This document shows positions 31,352-40,289 of a stretch of 64,000 nt of DNA, piece by piece. Position 1 is the first letter of the stretch. Every line of letters starts with the position of its first letter. The position numbers were made by a program, and so were the translations under genes. Source of the DNA: Falciphora oryzae (Eukaryota; Ascomycota; Sordariomycetes; Magnaporthales; Magnaporthaceae); the NCBI GenBank assembly GCA_000733355.1, contig JNVV01000008.1, positions 1 through 64,000 on the forward strand, given 5' to 3'. Under the pieces are notes generated by a model. It made no database searches and was not told the DNA's origin. It was given only the letters and a program-made list of their open reading frames with translations.

Positions 31352-32799
31352 ATGGATGCCTCTCCGACCTTCGATAACATCATCAATTTTCGGGACGTCG
31401 GCAGGACGATCAATGATTTCCTAGGTCAAAAGTACGCAAAAAGAGAAACGGAGTGCAAACCCGTGATATGCAGGATGAGACAGACCCAGAGATAAGCAAG
31501 CGGGGAGACCTAGTGTTGACCAGGGTGGTATCTCGCTTTGTTTATCTAGGCTTGTTCGAGAAGGCCTTTTGTTCAGGTCCGCCCGTCCAGGTAAGCATAA
31601 GCAGAATTATCTTTTCATAAAATTCTTGACTTCGGGCGGCTGTGGGCCTCTGGGGCTCCCACATGCAACCACCTGCCAAGCTGCTGCATGCTTCAGAGGC
31701 GCCGCTGTCCATGCTTTCTTTACATTGAATGTCTGTAGAACTGACCGGGAGATGGGTGATGTTTGTAACCAACCCGAAAAGACGACGCGTCGCTACGCGA
31801 TAGGAAAATCCTGCGCGAGGACCTGGGCATCAAGACCGTGATGGACCTGAGGACAAAGTATGAAGTCGCCCTAGTCATCCCGAGCCCGCTACCTGAGCTC
31901 ATATCAAAACAAACCACAGGACGGAACACCTCAACCAAGCCAAAAAGCGTGATGCCGACTTCAAGATCCCCGCCCTCGCCCAGTCCAACGAAGCCCTGGC
32001 CGAGCCCGTAAAGATACCAGGCCTGTCATACCTGGAGATCAGGATCACTGGCAGGGCGTTTGAGAGGCACCTCCTGAGCCAGCTATCATGGATCAGCTTT
32101 TTGTAAGACTGTGGTCTGTACCCTTTTGCCATATCAGATAGACTAACTCATTGGATTTAGCAAGCTCATCTTCCTCTTCATCTTCGGCTTTCGCATGAAG
32201 GCCATCGCCATTCTCGGCCGTGAGGTCATGCTCCCACGGGGCCTTACCGGCATTGCCGTTGACACGCTGGATCATTCCAAACTGGAAGTCGCAGAGGCGA
32301 GCCTTGGATTTCTTTTTCTTGTTTCCTTCTCCTTTTTCCTTTTCTTGCTTTTCTTATCTCTTTTTCGATTTGCAGCCGTATACCACTGCCATATCAGAAG
32401 ACCGCCCGTAACTGACACCGTGAACTTCTACTTTCTCTCAAGGCCCTACACTCCTTACTCAGACCCGCCACCCTCCCAATAATGGTCCACTGCACTCAGG
32501 GCAAGGATCGAACCGGTCTTGTCGTAGCCCTGACCCTCATGATTCTCGGCGTGCCGCTTCCGGCAGTGGACCACGACTACGCGCTCTCCGACGAGGGCTT
32601 GGTTTCGGAGCGTAAGGCTCGCCTGGTTGAGATCCACGAGATTGGCCTCAGTGATGCCTTCGCTTTCATCGATCCAGCTATGAACCAAGCAATCGAGCAT
32701 CACCTGTCCGCAACTTACGGCGGGCTTGACGGCTACCTCGACGGCATCGGCTTCCAAGAAGAGCATCGCAACAATTTGCGTGAGCTTCTGTTGTACTGA
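31352..32799 (+). CDS. Protein-tyrosine-phosphatase-like protein (Y_phosphatase3 type)
   Basis: Member of the fungal/bacterial tyrosine phosphatase family with the P-loop HCTQGKDRTG; C189 is the nucleophile and R195 the phosphate-binding Arg. Some relatives act on phosphoinositides or phosphotyrosine; the substrate here is unknown. Model: exons 31352-31431, 31550-31590, 31782-31857, 31920-32102, 32161-32296 and 32443-32799; 873 nt, 290 aa. Diagnostic N-terminal motifs are FRDVGRTIN, REGLLFRSARP and TVMDLRTKTEH. The last intron is odd: the best protein alignment puts its donor at 32297 as GC (GCGAGC). A GT alternative two codons earlier (GTCGCA, at 32288) also keeps the frame and would remove three residues. 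Six small exons explain why only the C-terminal piece appears as an open frame. Confidence 0.88.
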
Positions 32800-33020
32800 C
32801 TTCCGTCATCGAGGAGGTCACTTCCAGCAAGCCTGCGAGGAGGTAGTATCGATGGTGAGGGGCAACCTCGGGAGACAGTATGTCATCGAGGGAATCAGAT
32901 TTGGTGGGTATCATTGTAGGTATCCGGAGCATAAATAAACGCTCTCTATGTCTAAGGAGAAACATGTTGATAGATCATGCCACTCAAACCAAGATTGGTT
33001 GAGCTCAGCAATGGGCCATA

Positions 33021-34437
33021 TCAAATCTTCCTGAACCGTCCCTGCAACCAGCACCGGTACATTTTGAGCTTCCGGGCCCTGTTGACAAGGAGCCTACGAT
33101 CAGCCTCGAGAGCTTCGATCTCAAAAAAGGATCGCGTCTCTTGTCTCTGCTCATTGACAGGGGTTGAGGACACCTTGTCTTGGTCGGCCTTGCCCTCGTT
33201 AGGGGTGGCGGCGGGGGCAGGTTTCCCTCCCCTCTTCCAGATACCCGCCAGCTCATCCGTCTCGAAGAAGTAGACGCGCGTGCCGTCGCCGCGAATGTAG
33301 AAATTCTCCTCGAGGTACCGGCCCTTGCGGAACCTGACCTGGGCAAGGTCGCCCCTCCCGTAGTCGCGGAAGCACACCTCGCCGCCGGGCTTGAGTACCC
33401 TGTACACGTTCTCGACCGCCCTCGCCCACTGGGTTGGGGACAGGGCCGAGAAGATGAAGACCATGAGCGCGACGTCCACGGAGCCCTCGGTTAGGCCGGG
33501 CGGCAGCTCGTCGCCCGCAACGTCCCAGACGTCGGCATGCATGGTGCCGGCCGCGTTGGCCGCGGCGTAACCCTCGTTGGAGCGCATGACCTCGACAGCC
33601 TTTTTAGAGAAGTCGCAAGCGTGGATCTTCAGGTGCGGGTTTTTGTTCTCTGCCAAGATGGGGAACGCCGTGTTGCCAGCGCCGGCCCCAATCTCCAGCA
33701 GGACGAAGGGTCCAGTGTCCTCGGCAACGGCGCGAGCGAGCACTGGGAACTCTGTCTGCAGCCACTTCCTATCCTTGAAGAAGTTGGCCGTGTTGTTCTT
33801 GTAGAACATGTTCCACCATTTGGCGGGATCAGAATTGAACCTGTCTGTTGTCTCAGTTAGCAGGTTTATTTTGAGACGTGAATGGTATGTGTGCGGAAGG
33901 GCTCAAGAATCTCATAATGAGAATGGCATATCAGATAGGGGCGAAATAATGGTCATCATGAATTTCAGATGAACTATACTTTTTTTTATTCAATCATCAC
34001 TTGCCAGGGGGAGGGGTAATGGGTGGTTGGTCAGGTTAGGTGGTGAGGGGACGAGGGATGAATAGAAGATGCTTACGCTTATCAAAGTCGGAGACCGGCG
34101 ACTGTCGCTGGAGTTCATACTGCTGCTCAGCGTACTCCTTGTACGTGTCGTCGGTCTCGACGTGGTCCCATGCGTTGAACTCGAAGGGGTCGTCTTCCTG
34201 GCTCAGGTACCGCGACCCGAACTGGAACGGGTCTGCCCGCTTCTGGTTGTAGTCCGGGTCGTGAGAGCGATGAGGAGGCACGGCGGCGCCCTCCGCCGCA
34301 TCCTTGCTTTGGGTGCTCACGTCCAGCGCAGACATGCCACTTGTCAGCTGTGCGTCGACCGGAGCAGCGGCAGTGGCCGAGTCTGCGGCGACGGGCGCCG
34401 AGACGGACGTCTCGTTGGCAGCGCCGTGAGCGGTCAT
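33021..34437 (-). CDS. TRM140: tRNA N3-methylcytidine methyltransferase (Trm140/METTL2)
   Basis: SAM-dependent enzyme making m3C32 in threonine/serine tRNAs. Model: exons 34077-34437 and 33021-33844, one GT-AG intron of 232 nt, 1185 nt, 394 aa. The N-terminal ~75 residues are Ala/Ser-rich and disordered. The conserved entry motif DPFQFGSRYLSQEDDPFEFN leads, across the splice junction, into FNSDPAKWWNMFYKNN and FFKDRKWL. SAM motif I is LLEIGAGAGNTAFP, followed by ACDFS and ADVWD. A late insert rich in Lys/Pro/Thr precedes the conserved RKLKMYRCWLQGRF end. The ATG at 34437 is chosen because the longer frame opens on TTG. Divergent from COQ10 over ~530 bp. Confidence 0.94.
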
Positions 34438-34968
34438 CCTTTTATTTGATCTACGGTCTGGCAGAGCACCTGCAGAGTGCGACGAGCTATGCGTCAACCG
34501 ATTTTGGATGGCATTGGGCGCAGCCACGGGGTTGGACGAGGGCGTGTCTGCCAGCAGATTTGCGAAGAGAAATGGACGCGAGGGGAAGAGAAGTTTTTCT
34601 CTGGGCAAAATTTATTCAGCGGAGGGTCTCGCGGTGGTGGGGCTCGGCCTGGGCTACGAGCCACCGCCACATCTAATGTTCAAGGAGAACGCCACACCAC
34701 GCGAGTCAGAATCACAAACCCCTGGCATCTCAATGGGTACCCCTGTCCGATGCCACTGAATTCGCGATCTCAACTTGGGATTTGGCGGGATGGATCTCCA
34801 GACTTCCTCCGCATGATAGGTACCACATGCGCCTTTAACCCAGTCTTTTGTCCTTAGAAACAATGCTCTGACAGCGATCCTGTCAAGTCCACTCCTTCAA
34901 AGGTTCCTGCCCCTGCCGCCACCGGCCCCAACTTGAGCGATCTTCAGTCACAGCCCGCCAAAAAAAGC
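34438..34968. other. Shared upstream region of TRM140 and COQ10
   Basis: 531 bases separate the two divergent start codons. No clear TATA box was seen. The spacing is suitable for a compact bidirectional promoter. No extra gene is supported. Confidence 0.5.
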
Positions 34969-35760
34969 ATGGCATCGGCCGCCGCGACAATCCTCCCGCT
35001 GCGGTCCGCGGCCCGCTGCTCCTCCCACCTGCTCCGCCACAGGCCGATCCCAACCCCGGCTCTCCTCGCACCGCACCGCACACCACCGCACGCGAAGCAG
35101 CGAGCCCGCTCCTTCTTCAGTCTCCCCGGTGGCATAACGCCCCCGACCCGACCAGCGCGCTTGACAGCGTCACGCCGGCTCCCCTACCGGGCCGAGGCGC
35201 TGTACGACATCATCGCCGACGTGGACGCCTACGCCTCCTTCCTGCCCTACTGCCAGCGCAGCCGCGTCACCCACTGGCGCAACAGCGCCACCCCCGACGG
35301 CGGCCGGAGACGCTCCCCCGCCGCGGGGGACCTCACCGTCGGCTGGGGCCCGGTCACCGAGTCGTACACGAGCCGCCTGTACTGCCTGCCCGGGCGCGTC
35401 GTCGAGGCCGTGAGCGGCAAGGGCGCCCCATCCATCCGCCTGCCCCACGCCGACGACGGCATCGATGCCGACGGCCACCTACTGCCGAGACCGACCGACG
35501 GCGGGCTATTCGAGAGCCTGGTCACCCGCTGGACCGTGACTCCTTCGCCTGCTTCGTCAGGGGGCAGCAGCAGCAGCAACAGCGACTGGGCAGACGTGGA
35601 GCTGTCGATCCGGTACCAGTTCGCGAGCCCCATGTACCAGCTGGCTACGGGGAGCGTGGCCGACGAGGTCGCGGGGTTGATGGTCAACGCGTTCGAGAAG
35701 AGGGCAAGGGACCTGCTGGGCTCGAGGGTGAGGGCGAGGCCGCCGTCTCGGATGGCTTGA
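34969..35760 (+). CDS. COQ10: Coenzyme Q-binding START-domain protein Coq10
   Basis: Mitochondrial lipid-binding protein that delivers coenzyme Q for respiration and its own biosynthesis. Intronless, 263 aa from the ATG at 34969; the frame extends upstream only through a TTG. Residues 1-45 are Arg/Ala/Ser-rich with almost no acidic residues, as in a mitochondrial presequence. The START/polyketide-cyclase fold begins at about residue 55 (YRAEALYDIIADVDAYASFLPYC, the family hallmark, described here in part) and ends with FEKRARDLLG. Two low-complexity inserts are present: an Arg/Pro/Gly loop after the first strand and a Ser/Gly run before the last strands. Confidence 0.94.
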   Translation: MASAAATILPLRSAARCSSHLLRHRPIPTPALLAPHRTPPHAKQRARSFFSLPGGITPPTRPARLTASRRLPYRAEALYDIIADVDAYASFLPYCQRSRVTHWRNSATPDGGRRRSPAAGDLTVGWGPVTESYTSRLYCLPGRVVEAVSGKGAPSIRLPHADDGIDADGHLLPRPTDGGLFESLVTRWTVTPSPASSGGSSSSNSDWADVELSIRYQFASPMYQLATGSVADEVAGLMVNAFEKRARDLLGSRVRARPPSRMA

Positions 35761-36213
35761 CGTGCACATGTGAGGTGGCAGCGACATGGACCGAAGAAAC
35801 TTTAGACACGGACGGTGTACGATTGATGTGCCATATTTAACCCATGGTGAGACTAGGCCTAAACGCGTACATAGATGCCCCTGCTCTCGCCCGGATATAG
35901 ACCTATAGACTTAGGAAAGATACCCAGCCCTAGAATAGACTACATACAAAGACGATGGTGGTTAGTTGGAGCCCATGCCTTCCAAGGCATCGGTGGCATA
36001 CGAATATTGAACAAATGACGCAATAGGGAAGCGATAAACCCGCCTTTAAATCAATGCTCCATGGCTAGGCCAACTCCTCGACAATGCAGATATCAAATGC
36101 AAACCCCAATATTCCAATGCCAAACAAACACCGGGACGCCCAAAACCTACTAATTCCCACGCCTCACATCATGGCTGCCTCGCCGCAACCCAGAACACTG
36201 ATTCCCTGGACCT
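35761..36213. other. Intergenic, 0.45 kb, between convergent genes
   Basis: 3' regions of COQ10 and the secreted-protein gene. AT-richer than the flanking genes. No gene or repeat recognised. Confidence 0.5.
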
Positions 36214-36927
36214 TTACTTGCGCTTACCGGCCTTCTTGGCAGCCTTCTCGGCCTTGTAAGCCGCCCGCTGCTCGGGGGTCCTCCAGTCCATGCTCGAGTC
36301 GGCACCGCCGGAGCCGTCCATGTCCTTGATCTTAACGCGCTGCGGGTCCCCCCTGCCGCCCTGGACCTTGTTGCCCAGCTTGAAGAGCGGGCTGTTCTTG
36401 AGCTCGTCCCAGCCGGGCGAGCCGGGCGTGAAGACGTGCGTGCCGTCCGTCTTGCCGGCCTTGTCCATGGCCGCCTTCTGCGCGGCCGCGGCGTCCTTGT
36501 TGTAGCCGTCGGTGAACTTGACCTTCTGGATCGTGCTGGGGTCCTTGCCCGTGTCCTTAGTGTAGTCGTCCTTGATCATGTCCTTGGCCCCTTTGGACGA
36601 ATCCTCGTGGTTTTGGACCCAATTGACGTCCACCTTGCCCTCTTTGTTCTTCTGGTCGAGGATTTTGGGGCCGCGACGCCCGCCGGCCTTGACGATGCCG
36701 CGCTTGTCGACCGCGGAGTCGTCGTTAGTGAAGGAGTCATCGGCAATGGCGACGTCCCGACGGGTGGCCTGGAACAGGGCACCATCACCATCAGTGCCGG
36801 AGATGCTCCGGGTGATGATGGTGGTAGAATCGTCCTGAAGGGCGATGGAATCTTGCTGGGGGAAAGGCCAGGCGATGGCCGGGAGTGCGAGAGTGAGGAG
36901 GATGGCACCGGAGTAAGAGAACCTCAT
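36214..36927 (-). CDS. Small secreted protein, candidate effector, function unknown
   Basis: Intronless, 237 aa from the ATG of MRFSYSG at 36927. The frame is open farther upstream, but that part is Ser/Pro/His-rich and precedes a perfect signal peptide, so it is taken as 5' leader. Residues 1-20 form a signal peptide (LLTLALPAIAWP) with a likely cut near residue 18-20. Downstream are dibasic sites ATRR, VDKR and GGRR (about residues 52-86), possible Kex2 processing points, then a Lys/Asp-rich hydrophilic body and a short FTPGSPGWDEL segment. The last ~20 residues are strongly basic (KAEKAAKKAGKRK), like a nuclear or nucleic-acid binding tail. The mature protein has no cysteine. No family recognised. 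Confidence 0.85.
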   Translation of the reverse strand: MRFSYSGAILLTLALPAIAWPFPQQDSIALQDDSTTIITRSISGTDGDGALFQATRRDVAIADDSFTNDDSAVDKRGIVKAGGRRGPKILDQKNKEGKVDVNWVQNHEDSSKGAKDMIKDDYTKDTGKDPSTIQKVKFTDGYNKDAAAAQKAAMDKAGKTDGTHVFTPGSPGWDELKNSPLFKLGNKVQGGRGDPQRVKIKDMDGSGGADSSMDWRTPEQRAAYKAEKAAKKAGKRK

Positions 36928-37902
36928 GTTGGGCGGTGGTGGATGAGATGCAAGATAAGGCTGAAGATGAAGGGTGGAAAATGAGGAAGAAGGTGTAAGT
37001 CTTTGGATAGGGTGTGTGATGCTGAGATGGATGCTAGATGATTTTGATGGTGATAAGGGGGTTGATATCCAGCACTGATGTCCGGAATAACGGCGTTTAT
37101 ATACCTTCATTTTCTTGAGGGGTATCACCATCAGCAGTCATGGAGACAGCTAGGTACGTATCATGAAAGCATAGTAAGTGTCGTCTCCACGATGAAGCTA
37201 TTTTTGCCCTTGGCCTTGCCTAGAGATTCATGTCCCCCTCACCCAGACAGCGAGCCTTTCCAGGGGCTTCGCCTCCCCAATCGATCTATTTTCGTCCAAT
37301 CACTTCCTTCTTCCTACCAGCAAAGCAGTGCTAGGGTGATGGCGGGCCGCGCAGACCCTTACTTTCTGAAGCTTCATTATCTAGAGGCTTAGTCCTCACT
37401 GACGAGGACGGCGCGCCCTTCAAGGGGGCTCGTTTTTCAAGATGGGGCTACTTTGCTCGAAGGGTTCTTTGTAAGCAACCACCCACCGTAGCGAGGACAG
37501 TAATTTCTGTCGAGGTATTCTTGAGGTGTCAGGAGTGATCGGCGGGAGAGCAATGTGGTACATAATCCGGCAGGCGAGGGTGGTCATCCTGTTACTAGAT
37601 GTGGTGGTAAGCTCGCCGAGAAAAGTGCCAGCATCACCAGCAATAAGCACTCAGTTCCTAGCCAGTCGCCCCTTTCGGAGGGTGGGGTGCAGATCCCGTT
37701 ACTGCGCCGTGCGGCCGTGCCCAGAGCCGAACCACCTCGTATTGGCCTCAGATTCCTGAGAACCGAGCTACCTCAATCACAAATGAGAAATGCAATCAGT
37801 TTTTTTTTTTATTCGCCAAGATCCATGAATCTAAACCAGTACACACTTGCCCCATCCTAGCAGCCGTCCAGGAACAGCGGAGAACAGAAGTGTCGAATCA
37901 CT
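36928..37902. other. Intergenic, about 1 kb, divergent promoter region
   Basis: Between the secreted-protein gene (minus) and the F-box/ankyrin gene (plus). Contains the TATA box listed below and a T-run at about 37800-37811. No additional gene. Confidence 0.5.
37096..37103 (-). promoter_or_regulatory. TATA box of the secreted-protein gene
   Basis: Minus-strand TATATAAA in the context GGTATATAAACG, about 170 bases upstream of the ATG at 36927. Between them lies a pyrimidine-rich leader (TCA/TCC-rich), common in strongly expressed fungal genes. Confidence 0.6.
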
Positions 37903-39712
37903 ATGGCCTTCTTCGACATCGAGCGTCTGCCCCCAGAGCTCCGCGAGCGAATCGTCCACTTCGCTATCCGGGCGAGGTCGTTTAAGAGGGCGCTCAGGCT
38001 GAGGCTCGTCAGCAGTAAGCTACGGTGACTCCCCTGGAACGATTCGCATGCTGAATTTGGCCACAGGGCATTTCCGGGCGCTGGTGGAACAAGACATGTT
38101 TCGCACGCGTCTGCTGGACAGCCATGTCCAGACCATCGCGAAGGAGCTGCAGGATGCGCGCAAGAGTCACCGGCGCCACGGAGGGCCGAACCCCCACAGC
38201 CAAAGGGGGCAGGATACGCCTTGGCTGGTCTTCCTCAAGCGCTACCTCGCCCACCGCGTCCTCGCCCGGCCGAACCTCGACCCTGAGTGCCCAGAAACCC
38301 TGCTTCGCCGCGCCGCTGCCCGCCTCGGCGAGCTCCTCGGCGACGGGAACAGTGAGGACGTGATGCGCAGGCACATTGCAATCATATGCCAAGTAGGGTT
38401 CTGGGAACCCTTCTGCGATAAACGGTTCCGAGTAGAAGGGGACAGTCCTGACGTCTACATATTCTCCCCCTTCAAGCCAGTCTACCATCACCAAGGGGAT
38501 GAGCCGCTGAAGGAGATCCTTCTCGAGGCGGCCATTCATTTGGGCAACGTCGAGCTGACCAAGAAGATCTATGCCATGGAGCCTAGAGACTTGCGCGACG
38601 TCGATCTGACTCGCAAGCTCTACGACATAGAGCATATGGGCGAGGCCAGGGTCTTGGCGGAAAGATCAAATAGGCTGGAGGCCCGGATAATGTGCGCAGC
38701 GTCACATGGCGGTCTAGACATGTTCCAGCTGGTAAACGCGAGAGAGCTGCGCTTGGGGTCAAAGTCAGATTACCGACAAGAGTGCGGCGAAGACGACCTC
38801 ATGGAACACGTCCTCGAAGCATCGGCCCATGGCGGCGACGCGGATCTGATTCACTTCCTGCTCGACGCCGGGGAGCCTTGGGACCTGACCACAATCCATG
38901 CCTGGAACCACCACATGCTCCGGGAAGCGATGCTCCACGCCCCAACCCGGGACATACTGGAACGCCTGGCCCTCCTCGCAGGCCCGGGCTTTTCGCTGCT
39001 GAACAGCACCAACACTTTCCTGGCGGACGGCAAAGCCTGCTCTTGGGCCACGCCTATGGCCGGCCGGCTGGACCACTACGCCGCCACTGGCAACACAGCC
39101 ATGGTGCGGTACCTGGTTAACCAGCATTGCGGCGCCGCCTTCCTCAACAGCCCGGACCGGGCCTCCTTGCCAGCCCACCCCACGACGCAGACGGCAGCCA
39201 GCGACCTGAAGGGCCAGGGTTGGACGAGGCCCTGGTCCCGCTCCTCGGGGAGATCGAAGCGGCACAGGGCAGGGCACAGGCCGCTGGTGCGCGCGGCCGA
39301 GGCCGGCAGCCCCGGCATGGTGGCGCAGCTGCTGGACCTCGGCGCGGACCCGAACGCGCACCCCGTGGGCGTCACGGCGCTGAGCGCGGCAGTGCGGCGC
39401 TGCGACCTGCGGACGGCGCGCCTGCTGCTGGAGCGCGGCGGCGCCGACCCCAACCTCGGCACGCCGCCGCCCGTAGCGCTGGCCGTCGCGGCCGAGGACA
39501 CGGCCATGCTCGCGCTGCTGCTCGATAAGGGCGCCGTGGTCGACACGCCCGAGACGGGCGGCTGGGCCGCAGTGCTGGCCGACCGCGAGGGGCTCGAGTC
39601 CATGCTGGACGCGCTGGAGGGCCTCGGGGTCGAGCGCGGCGCCGCGTGGCACCACGTGCCGTCGCTGGAGGAGTTCATTTTAGGCGAGCAGTACTTCGGT
39701 CCACCTGATTAG
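37903..39712 (+). CDS. F-box-like ankyrin-repeat protein
   Basis: Model: exons 37903-38014 and 38067-39712, one 52-nt GT-AG intron, 1758 nt, 585 aa. The N-terminus (about residues 5-50: ERLPPELRERIVHFAI, then LRLVSRHFRALVEQDMF) is a degenerate F-box, so the protein could link targets to an SCF ubiquitin ligase. The middle region has weak helical repeats. Clear ankyrin repeats occupy about residues 410-550 (AAEAGSPGMVAQLLDLGADPN, described in part; ARLLLERGGADPN). Just before them sits a basic Arg/Ser/Trp-rich loop of about 40 residues that interrupts the repeat array. Such proteins form large, rapidly changing families in filamentous fungi. Target unknown. Confidence 0.85.
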
Positions 39713-40289
39713 TCTAGTCCTCTCGGACGGATGCGTAGATTTTTATCGGCAGCAGTTTCGATTTATGGTGATTCTTTGATGCTAGCTTCGACATGCGAAG
39801 CAAAAATGTTGATGTGTGGGCTGGCAACAACAAGGAAAAGTCACCCACAGGACCTACTTAGCCATCGACACACTTAACCCCGTGATATATACCGCTCGAG
39901 ATCAACTGCCTTGGGCACAACCTGGATGTTGAATGCGCTTTGTGGTGGGTACGTTCGTGTGGCTAGTCCTATTAAAAAGGAAAAGGAAGAAGGAAAACAA
40001 AAGGAGAAAGGAGAGAGAGAAGAAGAGGTGTGAAAAGAGGAAAGAAGAGGGAGAAGTGCAAGTATAGCAAAGAAAGTATCATCGATCATTCACATGCTAC
40101 TCAGGCCTGGTCTGCCAAGAGCAGAGCGGTCGCTAGCAGATAACCCGGATTATTTGAAACAGATACTACCTAAAGAACAGCCCGAGAGAAGAGACAGAAA
40201 AGAGAAAGCAACGTAACCCCTAAAACGCCTTGTCTCTTATCCAACAGCATAAAAAAAAACCCACCGCCTCCCCAAGATCCCCTGAGCCT
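39713..40289. other. Intergenic, 0.58 kb, with a long purine tract
   Basis: Between convergent genes. Bases ~39972-40077 on the plus strand are almost entirely A and G (GGAAGAAGG, GAGAGAGAGAAGAAGAGG and similar), with very few pyrimidines. No gene. Confidence 0.6.

Noticed and set aside
34438..34608. N-terminal extension of Trm140
   Set aside because: Opens on TTG and adds no conserved residues; the first ATG is at 34437.
38765..39655. 296-codon minus-strand frame opposite the F-box/ankyrin gene
   Set aside because: Antisense shadow of ankyrin repeats on the plus strand.
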